Source: Candidatus Nitrosocosmicus oleophilus (lineage in GTDB: Archaea > Thermoproteota > Nitrososphaeria > Nitrososphaerales > Nitrososphaeraceae). Taken from it: a DNA stretch of 64,000 bases. The translations under genes were made by a program, and so were the position numbers. The notes beneath the pieces were generated by a model. It ran no database searches. It had not been told where the DNA came from and saw only the letters and a list, made by a program, of their open reading frames with translations. The DNA is taken from contig NZ_CP012850.1 of assembly GCF_000802205.1 (NCBI RefSeq), positions 372,001-436,000 of the forward strand, read 5' to 3'. Shown here in pieces: positions 33,342 through 42,692 of the stretch; positions within the stretch are counted from its first letter, which is position 1, and each line of letters begins with the position of its first letter.

Positions 33342-35453
33342 ATGGATAATCGTTTTGACAATGCAAAACCCAATTCGTTGATCAAAGAAAATAGTCCTTA
33401 TCTATTACAACATGCTTATAATCCAGTTAACTGGTTGGCTTGGAATGACGATTCCATCAATTTGGCAAAAAAAGAAGACAAACCAATCTTTCTCAGCATA
33501 GGATATAGTTCATGCCATTGGTGTCATGTGATGGCACATGAGTCATTTGAAGATACCGAAGTTGCAAAAACCATGAATGAAAAATTTATTAACATAAAGG
33601 TCGACAGAGAGGAAAGACCAGATATAGATGACATATATCAAAGGGCATGCCAACTAGTAAATGGTAATGGGGGATGGCCATTATCGGTATTTTTGACTCC
33701 TGATCTCAAGCCATTTTATGTCGGTACATATTTTCCAAAAGATAGCAGATATGGTATGCCCGGTTTTACTGAGATTTTAAATCAACTTTCTCAGGCCTAT
33801 ACACATAAAAAAAGCGACATAAATAAGACCACCTCGGAATTTGTAGGAGCGCTGATAAACACATCAAAAGATATATTGAATAACAAAACTGTAGAAATTG
33901 ACAAGACAGTTCTAGACGAATCTGCATTGAATTTATTGCAAATGGCAGACTTTATTCATGGAGGTTTTGGAATCTCCCCTAAATTTCCTAACGTATCTAA
34001 CTTATTATTTTTACTTCGTTACTATGATATATCGAGTATTGAAAAATTCAAGGACTTTGTAATCTTAACATGTGAAAAAATGATCTTTGGAGGGATACAC
34101 GATCACCTAGGAGGTGGGTTCTCAAGATATTCAACCGATCAAAAATGGTTAGTACCGCACTTTGAAAAAATGTTGTATGATAATGCATTATTGGTTATTT
34201 TGTTTTCTGAAATGTATCAAATCACTAAGGAAAAAATATTTAGAGATACTGTTGAGAAAACCTTGGATTATATTTTACGTGTGCTTACAAATAAGGAAGG
34301 AATTTTCTTTTCAGCTGAAGATGCAGATTCTGACGGAGAAGAGGGAAAATTTTATGTATGGTCTAAAAGAGAGGTCACCTCAATTATTCAAAGTCCTTTA
34401 CACCAAAATATCTTCTGCGAATACTTTAACATAACAGAGGTAGGGAATTTCGAAGGGAACAACATACTAAATATCAGAACCTCAGTTGAACATCTAGCAA
34501 GAAAGTATGGATTAGATGTGAAGGAGGTTAATAACATTATAGCTGTGAATTCTACAAAGCTTTTTGATATCAGAGAGAAAAGGATAAAGCCTCAAAAAGA
34601 TGATAAAACAATTTTATCGTGGAATGCGCTATCCATATCTGCTTTTGTCAAAGGTTATAAGATAACAGGTAAAGAAGCATATTTGAAAACTGCTCTAACC
34701 GCGGTAGACGTCATCGAAACAAAGTTAAAATCCAAGGAAGGATATTTATATAGAATTTATAAACAAGGTAAGGCCAAAATACTTGCTTATTTGGATGATT
34801 ATGCTTTTTACATAAATTCTCTTTTGGATCTATTTGAGGTAAAGACAGATCCAAGGTTCGTTGAATTAGCATCTTATTATACAGATATTTTGATAAAACA
34901 TTTTTGGGACGAACAAGAAAATAATTTCTATTACTCTTCCGACTTGCATGAATCGATTCTCACTAGAACCAAAGTCTTGTATGACTTGGCTTTACCAAGT
35001 GGAAATTCGGTTTCAATATCAAATTTGATCCGTCTATATCACATAACAGGGAAAAACAATTATTTAGAGATAGCTGAGAAAATGATGAAAGGATCTATCT
35101 CATCGGCGCTAGATAATCCATTTGGTTTTGGTTGGTTATTATCATCAACATATCTATATGTTAAAAAACCAACCGAAATTACCATTTTTTCAAAAGATGA
35201 TAAATCAGATATGATTGATGAAATAAATAAAATGTATATTCCAAACGGTATTTTTTCTATTCTACACGAGGACAACCTATCAGAAACGCTAGATCAGTAC
35301 AATTTATTCAAAAATAAGTCACTAATTAAAGAAAAACCTGCTAGCGATTTTGCAATAATATGTAAAGATTTTACATGTTCACCTCCATTGACGGATTTGA
35401 AAAAAATAAAAGATATTTTGTCCTCAAATTCATCAAAGGAAAGAATTAAATAA
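33342..35453 (+). CDS. DUF255/YyaL-type thioredoxin-domain protein
   Basis: 703 residues, the usual length of the YyaL/SSP411 family. The N-terminal thioredoxin-like domain holds [17 protein letters not shown], the active-site motif [14 protein letters not shown] and [14 protein letters not shown]. The remainder is an alpha/alpha-toroid of the six-hairpin glycosidase type ([65 protein letters not shown]). The biochemical role is unknown; it has been suggested to act in redox control or as an epimerase-like enzyme. ATG start. Complete with all family blocks. Confidence 0.93.
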   Translation: MDNRFDNAKPNSLIKENSPYLLQHAYNPVNWLAWNDDSINLAKKEDKPIFLSIGYSSCHWCHVMAHESFEDTEVAKTMNEKFINIKVDREERPDIDDIYQRACQLVNGNGGWPLSVFLTPDLKPFYVGTYFPKDSRYGMPGFTEILNQLSQAYTHKKSDINKTTSEFVGALINTSKDILNNKTVEIDKTVLDESALNLLQMADFIHGGFGISPKFPNVSNLLFLLRYYDISSIEKFKDFVILTCEKMIFGGIHDHLGGGFSRYSTDQKWLVPHFEKMLYDNALLVILFSEMYQITKEKIFRDTVEKTLDYILRVLTNKEGIFFSAEDADSDGEEGKFYVWSKREVTSIIQSPLHQNIFCEYFNITEVGNFEGNNILNIRTSVEHLARKYGLDVKEVNNIIAVNSTKLFDIREKRIKPQKDDKTILSWNALSISAFVKGYKITGKEAYLKTALTAVDVIETKLKSKEGYLYRIYKQGKAKILAYLDDYAFYINSLLDLFEVKTDPRFVELASYYTDILIKHFWDEQENNFYYSSDLHESILTRTKVLYDLALPSGNSVSISNLIRLYHITGKNNYLEIAEKMMKGSISSALDNPFGFGWLLSSTYLYVKKPTEITIFSKDDKSDMIDEINKMYIPNGIFSILHEDNLSETLDQYNLFKNKSLIKEKPASDFAIICKDFTCSPPLTDLKKIKDILSSNSSKERIK

Positions 35454-35474
35454 TTTTTTTATGATTGTATCACA

Positions 35475-36290
35475 GTGTCAATTCTTCCGCAATTCAGATT
35501 TTTTTTTGTCATTGGATTAATTATTTTGGGTTTGGGATCAGTTTCTAATATCGATGTTTTTGGTCAAATGGAACAAACATCCAATAATTTTGATAAAGCA
35601 AAGTCATCTAGTGATGAGGCGATTTCTTTAATTGATTCTTTGAAGGGATCGTCATTACTTGATTCGGTAGTTGAAGGTATGCAAAATTTTTCTTTTCCCA
35701 TAGCAAACCAATCAGACAATAACAACAATGACAATGAGATCTCGCAGACATTAGACAGTGCCTTAAATTATCTTGGACAGAATAGTACTACATTAAATAT
35801 TACAGCTGTTTCTCCGAATAAGAATAATATTACTACATCAGATAACAATAACAATTCGACTAATGATGATAATATTACTAGTTATAGTAACAATAACAAG
35901 AATATAGAAAACATGCAATCTATGACGATACTGCCCTATCCTATGACTATTTCTTCAAAGGATTACATTCCATTATATAGTTCAATGCCATTGAAAATTT
36001 TGAATGGAAACATTCTTGCAAAACTTCCGTGTAATTCTACTAACCCACTATTACAAATCGTAGGTACTTCTGCCGATAATAACGTTTTTCCCATTCAAAT
36101 GAATCTTGTTTCTAACTTTTCAAAATTAGGGAGTATGTGTATGTACCAATCACTAATCCCCAATGATTTATCTAATCTTCTATATTCACATACGATAACC
36201 AATATTTATTTATACAATCCGCTTGACTTCTCACTCGAAGTTCCAACAACAACTTCCATTTTTATTGGAATACAAAAGTTGACAGAGTGA
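35475..36290 (+). CDS. secreted Asn-rich protein of unknown function
   Basis: 271 residues from a GTG, 21 bases after the DUF255 gene, so probably cotranscribed. Signal peptide about 7-29. An Asn/Asp/Ser/Thr-rich low-complexity part (about 75-145) contains many N-x-S/T sequons. The C-terminal third (about 165-270) is a compact beta-rich domain (MTISSKDYIPLYSSMPLKIL, AKLPCNSTNPLLQIVG, CMYQSLIP) with two cysteines. No known motif was found. It is extracellular by inference and likely glycosylated. Confidence 0.62.
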   Translation: MSILPQFRFFFVIGLIILGLGSVSNIDVFGQMEQTSNNFDKAKSSSDEAISLIDSLKGSSLLDSVVEGMQNFSFPIANQSDNNNNDNEISQTLDSALNYLGQNSTTLNITAVSPNKNNITTSDNNNNSTNDDNITSYSNNNKNIENMQSMTILPYPMTISSKDYIPLYSSMPLKILNGNILAKLPCNSTNPLLQIVGTSADNNVFPIQMNLVSNFSKLGSMCMYQSLIPNDLSNLLYSHTITNIYLYNPLDFSLEVPTTTSIFIGIQKLTE

Positions 36291-36297
36291 TCATATT

Positions 36298-36606
36298 TTA
36301 GATTGAATACATTATCCCACCAGAGACTATAGGAATAGATTCTAAGTTAGACAGATCCTTTATACGAGCGATAATGGCATTAAACCAAAGACTATCGATG
36401 CCTTGACTCCAAATTGTTATCTTTTTATAATCCCTTTCTTTCCCCTGATGAAAAAAACCTTTGCAATCTTCGACTGTCATGTTATTATATTTTTGACTAA
36501 TTTCTTCAATAGCTAAATTTGCTTCTGATGGCAAATACAATATAGTTAGAGTAGGATATGGAATAGTATCTGCGGAAGTAGATGATGATGATGCATCGTT
36601 AGCCAT
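36298..36606 (-). CDS. small uncharacterised cytoplasmic protein
   Basis: 102 residues from the ATG at 36606 (MANDASSSS); the frame is open to a TTG at 36678. Contents: a Ser-rich N-terminus, then YPTLTILYLPSEANLAIEEI, CKGFFHQGKERDYKKITIW and WFNAIIARIKDLSNLESIPIV. The pattern is alternating strands and helices without recognisable catalytic residues. It is divergent from the roadblock-like gene at 36725. Function unknown. Confidence 0.5.
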   Translation of the reverse strand: MANDASSSSTSADTIPYPTLTILYLPSEANLAIEEISQKYNNMTVEDCKGFFHQGKERDYKKITIWSQGIDSLWFNAIIARIKDLSNLESIPIVSGGIMYSI

Positions 36607-36724
36607 GGCTATATTATGTTTTAGACTTATATGATGATTTCGTTGAAAGATTTGAAAGATTTCGAGACTATAAATCAATGAAAATTCATAAAAGGCTATA
36701 TGTTTATTATTTTAATATAAGAAC

Positions 36725-37099
36725 ATGAAGGCTGATCAATTCACAAAAAGCATACTAGATTTGGATAATGATATTCTGTTCAGTGGGGTTATTGAAAAAT
36801 CTGGACATTTAAATATCAGCAATCAAAGGGATTCTCTGGACAAACATCTAAAAGGAAGAAATGCGGAACTGATTATTTCTGAATCCGCATATACAGTTGA
36901 TTTAAGGAAGGCGTTTATTACATCATTTGGAAGTTTAAACTCTATTTGTTATCAATATAGTTCACTAAAAATATTGATTATCCCAGTCAAAGAACACATG
37001 TTATTTTTAGTAATCAACAAAAATGTTGAAGCAGACGATTTGACTCAGAAAGTTTACAATATTATTAATTCAACCAAAGAGCTAGATTTATACTCCTAA
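36725..37099 (+). CDS. small roadblock/longin-like protein, paralogue of 27771-28139
   Basis: 124 residues from an ATG. It has the same strand-helix order and similar positions as the protein at 27771-28139: ILFSGVIEKSGHLNISNQRD, ELIISESAYTVDLRKAFITSFGSLN, SLKILIIPVKEHMLFLVINKN. Identity is low but the layout is clear. A TATA-like TTTATTATTTTA lies about 20 bases upstream of the ATG. Possibly a dimeric sensor or regulator; no direct evidence. Confidence 0.62.
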   Translation: MKADQFTKSILDLDNDILFSGVIEKSGHLNISNQRDSLDKHLKGRNAELIISESAYTVDLRKAFITSFGSLNSICYQYSSLKILIIPVKEHMLFLVINKNVEADDLTQKVYNIINSTKELDLYS

Positions 37100-37159
37100 A
37101 GAGGGCCTTTATGATCGAATAAAAAATAGCTTGATTTTGTTGTCAGTTATTTAAAAAAA

Positions 37160-37873
37160 TTATTCTTCTTGGTTCTTTTGCTGTAACCAAAAATCTAATA
37201 ACCTGAAATAAGATGAAGTTGCTTCTTTCATGGTATGAAGGTATGCCTCTTGTAATTGTTCCCATATCAGAAAATAGTTGAAATTATTTTCCAAAGTTTT
37301 ATCGACATTTCCTTGTTTTCCATCGAGCCTGTTTGAATTCAAGTTATTTGTAATCAAGGAATCATTTTGTGAATTTTGTGGAATGGCCTTTTGTTCTGCT
37401 TCTAGTTTGGCCTTTTGTTCTGCTTCTAGTTTGGCCTTTTGTTCTGCTTCTAGTTTGGCCTTTTGTTCTGCTTCTAGTTTGGCCTTTTGTTCTGCTTCTA
37501 GTTTGGCCTTTTGTTCTGCTTCTAGTTTGGCCTTTTGTTCTGCTTCTAGTTTGGCCTTTTGTTCTGCTTCTAGTTTGGCCTTTTGTTCTGCTTCTAGTTT
37601 GGCCTTTTGTTCTGCTTCTAGTTTGGCCTTTTGTTCTGCTTCTAGTTTGGCCTTTTGTTCTGCTTCTAGTTTGGCCTTTTGTTCTGCTTCTAGTTTGGCC
37701 TTTTGTTCTGCTTCTAGTTTGGCCTTTTGTTCTGCTTCTAGTTTGGCCTTTTGTTCTGCTTCTAGTTTGGCCTTTTGTTCTGCTTCTAGTTTGGCCTTTT
37801 GTTCTGCTTCTAGTTTGGCCTTTTGTTCTGCTTCTTCTTTATTGGGTTTTACGTAACCTTTTGGAAGTGTCAT
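37160..37873 (-). CDS. protein with 18 perfect AEQKAKLE repeats
   Basis: 237 residues from an ATG: a short start (TLPKGYVKPNKEE), 18 exact copies of AEQKAKLE, a partial copy, a polar linker, and a 50-residue aromatic helical end (NYFLIWEQLQEAYLHTMKEA, SSYFRLLDFWLQQ). The 8-residue charge pattern (Glu/Lys at i, i+4) does not fit a 7-residue coiled-coil register well and suggests a long stable single helix of about 150 residues, roughly 22 nm. The C-terminal amphipathic part might be the functional domain; a granule-associated (phasin-like) role is a speculation only. No signal peptide. Confidence 0.75.
   Translation of the reverse strand: MTLPKGYVKPNKEEAEQKAKLEAEQKAKLEAEQKAKLEAEQKAKLEAEQKAKLEAEQKAKLEAEQKAKLEAEQKAKLEAEQKAKLEAEQKAKLEAEQKAKLEAEQKAKLEAEQKAKLEAEQKAKLEAEQKAKLEAEQKAKLEAEQKAKLEAEQKAKLEAEQKAIPQNSQNDSLITNNLNSNRLDGKQGNVDKTLENNFNYFLIWEQLQEAYLHTMKEATSSYFRLLDFWLQQKNQEE
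37385..37835 (-). repeat. 24-bp coding tandem repeat, 18 copies plus partial
   Basis: Units of 24 bases (plus strand GGCCTTTTGTTCTGCTTC onward) recur with no visible change 18 times, then a partial unit with one altered codon (37817-37835). The period divisible by three leaves long open frames on both strands, which are artefacts. Confidence 0.97.
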
Positions 37874-37930
37874 AGCTAAAGTGAAACAAGTGAAGATTAA
37901 TGTTTTTCTAAGATTCTTAGAATAATTAAT

Positions 37931-38689
37931 TCAAATTAATGCGATTATTGAATCAAAATTTTTTTTCGACATGTCCATTTTATATCGGGATAACAGATTT
38001 AAGAATTCGACTCTCTTTTTATCATAATTAGCAAATTTGTTTATTTGATCTGAAATGATACCTTTGAAAATTAACCCTTGAAATGCGGATGTGACATTAT
38101 TAACTTTTCTTATGCAACTAGCACTTTCAAAATCTACTATAGTGCACTTTGAACCATGATGGGAAATTATTACATGATTATCCAACTTGTTTAGTTGACC
38201 ATGATCTATGTGTAGTTTATCAAGTGTGTAACATTGAGTCAAAATATTAATGATAATTTTTCGTATCAACTCTAAGTTCATCTTTGATTTTAGGAACCAG
38301 TTTCTTGCAGACAAACCTTCGACGAACTCCATTAAAAGAGTATTTTTTGTATAAGAGTAAACCTTTGGCCCCAAATGATTCCTATTTACACTCTGGTAAA
38401 ATTCAAATTCATTTTTCATATCGGTTCTACATGAGTCAATTCTCTTAATTTTTAGTGCCATGGTTTTACTATGCGTATTTTGAACTTTGAGCACCAATCC
38501 TTCACTTCCTTTCCCCAAAATCCTAATGGCCCTTATAAGAGTACTACCTTCCAGAATTACAAATTTTAGATTTAACGATCTAAGTTCACTCAACCTAGAA
38601 TAATAATCAGAGGTATTAAATCTGGGATAACATAATAAATCAATCAAATTAGCTGATGATAAAACAAATTTGTTAGAATACCCTTGCAT
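37931..38689 (-). CDS. predicted archaeal Ser/Thr protein kinase (COG2112 type)
   Basis: 252 residues. Kinase-like features: glycine-rich loop ILGKGSEGLVLKV (about 59-70), ATP lysine in MALKIKRID, LMEFVEGLSARNW hinge, an IDHGQLNKLDNHVII catalytic segment and TIVDFESAS in place of HRD and DFG loops. IDHGxL and DFESAS are the marks of the archaeal COG2112 kinase group, distinct from Rio and Bud32. The start overlaps the CCA-adding enzyme gene by 17 bases, so the two are translationally coupled. It may regulate tRNA maturation or translation, but no target is known. Confidence 0.8.
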   Translation of the reverse strand: MQGYSNKFVLSSANLIDLLCYPRFNTSDYYSRLSELRSLNLKFVILEGSTLIRAIRILGKGSEGLVLKVQNTHSKTMALKIKRIDSCRTDMKNEFEFYQSVNRNHLGPKVYSYTKNTLLMEFVEGLSARNWFLKSKMNLELIRKIIINILTQCYTLDKLHIDHGQLNKLDNHVIISHHGSKCTIVDFESASCIRKVNNVTSAFQGLIFKGIISDQINKFANYDKKRVEFLNLLSRYKMDMSKKNFDSIIALI

Positions 38690-40076
38690 CTGTATATAAT
38701 AATTCAGAAACGGTATTTTTTATATGTTCATCCAAAGATGGATATTGATCAAGAGTATATATTTTAAAGGTTCGAATAAAATCACTCTTCAAGCCTCTAG
38801 GGATCCCTATTAGATCAGGCTTATTCTTGAGAACAAATTCCAAATAGACTTTTGCGTTAGTGAATTCTCTAAAAAGCAGGCATCTAGTTCTAGAATTGTT
38901 GTCCAACCATTTTAACGGAGAGTCATCATTAATCTCTATAAATTTTTCTACGTCATGTAATCTAAATATTTCAGGACCGATTTTAAAAGATAATTTAGGA
39001 ATTGTTAGAGATTCATATAACAAAGAAATAACACAAACTTTTTCCTTTTCATGCACATTGCAGTGATATTTCAATATTCTAAAACCGTATGATTCAACAA
39101 ATTTACATATTGACCGGGTCATTTTCTTAAGCTGTCCCCAGATGACATCAGACGGCCTAGCACTAAATTTGAATTCAATTACCAGAATGAAAGAAGACAA
39201 TAAATCTTTGAGATCGTTGTTTGAGTGAGATAGTGGTTCCGCTCCAAAATAATTAGTGCCAGGATTTGACAAAAATTTTCTTGAACCTTGGATTAGAGTC
39301 GCTACTGAACGTGATGAAATAGCACTGCCCAAATTTCTATTTTCATCTATTGGATCTAATATTACCAGAAAACTATCAAAAATCTTCTTATGCTTTTCCG
39401 GTTCATGATCGTCGGGTTTTGTGATGCGGATAACAGAGTTAACAGTAGAGTATGTAGAAAAAAATTGGATAGTAGATAAAAAAGATCCAAATTTCAAAAT
39501 TAGAACTTCACAAACATATCCACTAAACCCTTCTATAGAAATCTCCGCCCCATAAATTTTTAGAGATTTCAAAAACTTCTTAAGTAATCTCACTTGATTT
39601 TTCTTTTCCTGGTTCAAATTACTGATTACATAAGAGGTATGGAATGGAGAACGGTCAGCTGCACTTTTCCAATCTCCAAAAGAAACATCGTAGCATGGGA
39701 CAATGTTGAACTTAACTCCGTCAACATAAGCTTCCACATAAGGATGATCTGCATATCTAAGATACGGAGAGTATTCCTTTAGAGATTGCATTCCAATTAA
39801 CTTTCCGTAAGATTCAAAATGACCGTAATCAACATCATTCTTGAATTTGATAAAAATATCGATATCGGCTTCATTTTTAAGCCATGTTCCTTTAGCAAAA
39901 GATCCCCCGAATACGACTTCTTTTATCATAAAACCAAGTTTATTTTCAGAAACACAAGATTCAAGTTTATTTTTCACCTTGTTAGCCATAGCATGAAGGT
40001 TAATTTCTTCTTCTGATGTAGGAGTACATTCCTTTAATATTCCTTTGATTAATTTATTGATACTAGGATTACTCAT
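38673..40076 (-). CDS. cca: CCA-adding enzyme (archaeal class I tRNA nucleotidyltransferase)
   Basis: 467 residues. The nucleotidyltransferase motif GGSFAKGTWLKNEADIDIF (residues 57-75, catalytic aspartates 71 and 73) is followed by GYVCEVLILKFGSF and PxD-type DPIDENRNLGSAIS. This is the class I archaeal enzyme, which adds CCA to tRNA 3' ends after tRNase Z cleavage (gene at 1.1 kb). ATG start, 5 bases after the ThpR stop. Downstream overlap with the kinase gene makes a three-gene operon (thpR-cca-kinase). Confidence 0.95.
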   Translation of the reverse strand: MSNPSINKLIKGILKECTPTSEEEINLHAMANKVKNKLESCVSENKLGFMIKEVVFGGSFAKGTWLKNEADIDIFIKFKNDVDYGHFESYGKLIGMQSLKEYSPYLRYADHPYVEAYVDGVKFNIVPCYDVSFGDWKSAADRSPFHTSYVISNLNQEKKNQVRLLKKFLKSLKIYGAEISIEGFSGYVCEVLILKFGSFLSTIQFFSTYSTVNSVIRITKPDDHEPEKHKKIFDSFLVILDPIDENRNLGSAISSRSVATLIQGSRKFLSNPGTNYFGAEPLSHSNNDLKDLLSSFILVIEFKFSARPSDVIWGQLKKMTRSICKFVESYGFRILKYHCNVHEKEKVCVISLLYESLTIPKLSFKIGPEIFRLHDVEKFIEINDDSPLKWLDNNSRTRCLLFREFTNAKVYLEFVLKNKPDLIGIPRGLKSDFIRTFKIYTLDQYPSLDEHIKNTVSELLYTDARVF

Positions 40077-40081
40077 TTCTT

Positions 40082-40663
40082 TTACGCTCGTGCATCAATG
40101 GTAAATAAATCAGAATATTTAGGACCATCTGCTGTGAGCATGCTTCGCTTTAATTTAATTTGGCATATTTCATCTGAAAATGGATCAAATTGAAAAATGG
40201 GATCAAAAAATATACGACTCTTAGAATGTCGATTTATACGAAAAATTGTAAGATGAGGTACATATACAGATTTTTCTTCACTAGAATCCTTTCGTGTTTC
40301 CTTCCCGTAGCCGATATTTTTTTGCAGCAATTTTGAAATTGCATCATAAAGGTCATTTAATTTTTTAGAACTTTGATTATCCAGCCCCAACCAGATAACG
40401 CTTGGATTAGTATTTTTTGGAAAACATCCCACATTAGTGAATCTAATCTCAAATGGATCAAAATCTAAACTTTTCAAATTGGTTATAATTTCTCTTACTT
40501 CAAAATCGGTCTTTTCCCCCAAAAACATTATTGTCAAGTGAAGATTATACTTGTTGATAAGTCTAACATCATGTGGGACAAATTCATATTGTTTCATAAT
40601 TTGATTCTGAATATGGATTATTTTCTCAACCTTTGGAATATCTATTGCCACAAATATACGCAT
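40082..40663 (-). CDS. thpR: RNA 2',3'-cyclic phosphodiesterase
   Basis: 193 residues of the 2H phosphoesterase family (LigT). The two HxT motifs are HLTIMFLG (residues 42-49) and PHLTIFRI (about 137-144). The family hydrolyses or ligates 2',3'-cyclic phosphate ends, such as those produced when tRNA introns are cut. ATG start (MRIFVAIDIPK). First gene of the thpR-cca-kinase operon. It fits a genome that, as here, encodes intron-containing tRNA. Confidence 0.93.
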   Translation of the reverse strand: MRIFVAIDIPKVEKIIHIQNQIMKQYEFVPHDVRLINKYNLHLTIMFLGEKTDFEVREIITNLKSLDFDPFEIRFTNVGCFPKNTNPSVIWLGLDNQSSKKLNDLYDAISKLLQKNIGYGKETRKDSSEEKSVYVPHLTIFRINRHSKSRIFFDPIFQFDPFSDEICQIKLKRSMLTADGPKYSDLFTIDARA

Positions 40664-40730
40664 GAATACAATCAGATCAAGTTCTATCTATATTAATTCT
40701 CAATAATCAAAGTAATCAAAAAACAAATAT

Positions 40731-41360
40731 TTGATAGAATGTTCACAGATTAGATCGAGGTTGTCGGTTCTAAACCAATTCATAATTTGTTTAACAGGAA
40801 TGCCTGGTGCAGGAAAATCGACAGTTGCTACTTTCCTCCAAAGTAAAGGATTTCATCTAATAACTATGGGAGACATAATAAGGGAAAAAGCCGTTGAAAA
40901 CAACTTGCCAATGGATGACAAAAGTCTTGGCGATTTAATGAAAAATTTAAGAAAGCATCACGGAAATGAAGTTGTTGCAAGGTTAGTGATGGAGAAGATT
41001 AAAGAATTGGAAAACGTTAGTCTTATTGTAGTAGATGGAATTAGAAGCTATGAGGAGTATATCGTATTAAAAAACATAGGATTTGTAAAGTTATTAGCTA
41101 TTCATGCATCATCAACCATTAGATATGACCATATAAAATTACGAGACAGGTCTGATACACCATCAAATCATGAAAAGTTTTTACAAAGAGATGAACGTGA
41201 GATGAGTGTAGGTATAAGCAAAGCCATAGCTCTGGCCGACGAATCGATTTCAAATAATGATCTATCTTTGATCGAGCTTAAGAATCATGTAGAAGTAATT
41301 ATTAAAAAGTGGTCAGATGAGTATGATAACTGGAAGCAAAAAAGCTTTCTTACCACATAG
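40731..41360 (+). CDS. UPF0200-family P-loop nucleotide kinase-like protein
   Basis: 209 residues. The Walker A motif GMPGAGKST (residues 23-31) comes after a beta strand. DDKSLGDLMKNLRKHHGNEVVARLVMEKI, VVDGIRSYEEYIVLKN and RSDTPSNHEKFLQRDEREMSVGI match the archaeal UPF0200 (COG0237-like) group related to dephospho-CoA and adenylate kinases. The TTG at 40731 gives a rather long N-terminus; a TTG at 40761 is a plausible alternative. It is followed by the UPF0201 gene, as in many archaea, so the pair is a conserved unit with unknown shared function. Confidence 0.85.
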   Translation: MIECSQIRSRLSVLNQFIICLTGMPGAGKSTVATFLQSKGFHLITMGDIIREKAVENNLPMDDKSLGDLMKNLRKHHGNEVVARLVMEKIKELENVSLIVVDGIRSYEEYIVLKNIGFVKLLAIHASSTIRYDHIKLRDRSDTPSNHEKFLQRDEREMSVGISKAIALADESISNNDLSLIELKNHVEVIIKKWSDEYDNWKQKSFLTT

Positions 41361-41367
41361 AACAAAA

Positions 41368-41754
41368 ATGGAGCTTGAAAGTATGGAAGTTATTGTCATA
41401 ACTCCAATTAATTTGACTGAGGACACACAAAAAGTGGTTTTTGCTGTCAAAAACCTATTACCAGATTCAGAACTAGCAATAAGAAAGAATAATTTGTATG
41501 CCAAGATGAATAATTTTGATGGTTTGAGAAAAATAAAAGACAAGATAAGGTCAAAAAAAACACTGGCTGTTTTACAAAGAATTCTGTATAACAACTACAA
41601 CATGCAAAGTACTTGGTTTTTACTAAATAAACAGGCTGCATTTTCTGACGTGGTGGTATTAGTAGAAAACGAAAATGAATCCCCATTGGGACCCATAAAA
41701 ATAACTGTGAATGGCTGCGAATTAGAAAGAATTAATGAATGGTTTGAGAAATAG
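41368..41754 (+). CDS. UPF0201-family RNA-binding-like protein
   Basis: 128 residues from the ATG at 41368, 7 bases after the UPF0200 stop. A longer frame from 41317 would overlap that gene by 44 bases and adds a non-conserved stretch. Core: MEVIVITPINLTEDTQKVVFAVKNLLPDSEL, MNNFDGLRKIKDKIRSKKTLAVLQRIL, TWFLLNKQAAFSDVVVLVE, SPLGPIKITVNG. UPF0201 (COG1325) has a dsRNA-binding-like fold and was proposed as an exosome-associated protein. Clustering with RNA-modification genes on the opposite strand supports an RNA role. Confidence 0.85.
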   Translation: MELESMEVIVITPINLTEDTQKVVFAVKNLLPDSELAIRKNNLYAKMNNFDGLRKIKDKIRSKKTLAVLQRILYNNYNMQSTWFLLNKQAAFSDVVVLVENENESPLGPIKITVNGCELERINEWFEK

Positions 41755-41771
41755 AGGAATAAATAAAACAC

Positions 41772-42692
41772 TCACTCTGCTGAAAGATCCCAGTAGTTAG
41801 CATCTTTGAATTCGGTTTTGGGTTTTCCAAGAGATTTCCACTCCTTAAATGATTTTGGATATAGCTTCACGTTTGAAATTCCTGCGGTTTTTAAGGCAAA
41901 AAAGGCTAAACCTGACAACGTTCCGACGCTTCCACAGTAAGTGATTATCTCATTGTTTAAGTCAATACCCCTATTTTCCATGAATCGTTTAAGTTCAGAA
42001 GGATTTCTTAAAATGGAATTTTCCGAGCGCAACATGGTGTATGGAATATTCTTTGAATTAGGAATGTGTTCTGTTAAAAAATTCAATCTTTCTCGAGAAT
42101 CAATTATGATCTTATTTTTATCATTTTGAGCATTTTCTATATATTCAGCATCTGCAAATATGGAATAGTCTATATCAATAGAATGTGAAACTTTAGAATA
42201 TTTGTTAGACTTTCTCTCAATTTCTAAACCTAATTTTTTCCAATTATCATAGGTAACTTCCAATAATGCAACATTTCTGTGTCCAACGAACTTAAATGAC
42301 CATGCTACCCTTGACGCTAGTGCACCAAATGTATCATCATAAATGACTACCCAAGTGTCATCTGATATACCAAGGTTATTCAGAATATTAATTATGGACT
42401 CGGGGTCATCGTTGGATAATAATTCAGCTAATGGTAAAGAAGCGGCCGTCTTTATATGACCTTTCAAATATTCGTCTCTTTTTCTGACATCCACAACTCT
42501 AACTCTATTTTTTTTTATTAGGGTTCTTAGAGTATCAATATCGCATACAAAATTCAAAGAAGGTGTTGATGGAGGATTTGCTTTTGCTTTTACACGTTTA
42601 GTTACGATCTTTGCCTTTGCCTTTACCTTTGCCTTTACCTTTGCCTTGACATCATTTTTCTTTCGCTTTATGGATTTGCTCAAGCAGCGCAT
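41772..42692 (-). CDS. two-domain rhodanese (sulfurtransferase) with Lys/Ala-rich tail
   Basis: 306 residues. The first 40 are almost all Lys, Ala and Val (KAKVKAKVKAKAK), encoded by a 6-base repeat around 42600-42650. Two rhodanese domains follow (about 50-165; RVVDVRKRDEYLKGHI, WVVIYDDTFGALASRVAW, and about 175-300). The second carries the active-site loop ITYCGSVGTLSG with the catalytic Cys; the first has Asp in that place and is inactive. It overlaps the upstream sulfite reductase gene by 13 bases, so both proteins are made together. A role moving sulfur made by that reductase is inferred. The tail may bind nucleic acid or a membrane surface. Confidence 0.88.
   Translation of the reverse strand: MRCLSKSIKRKKNDVKAKVKAKVKAKAKIVTKRVKAKANPPSTPSLNFVCDIDTLRTLIKKNRVRVVDVRKRDEYLKGHIKTAASLPLAELLSNDDPESIINILNNLGISDDTWVVIYDDTFGALASRVAWSFKFVGHRNVALLEVTYDNWKKLGLEIERKSNKYSKVSHSIDIDYSIFADAEYIENAQNDKNKIIIDSRERLNFLTEHIPNSKNIPYTMLRSENSILRNPSELKRFMENRGIDLNNEIITYCGSVGTLSGLAFFALKTAGISNVKLYPKSFKEWKSLGKPKTEFKDANYWDLSAE

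Noticed and set aside
37278-37875. Two long plus-strand frames across the 24-bp repeat (SLAFCSAS and VWPFVLLL repeats)
   Set aside because: Any repeat with a period divisible by three leaves all frames open. Only the minus-strand frame has a normal start, a non-repeated end and a sensible composition.
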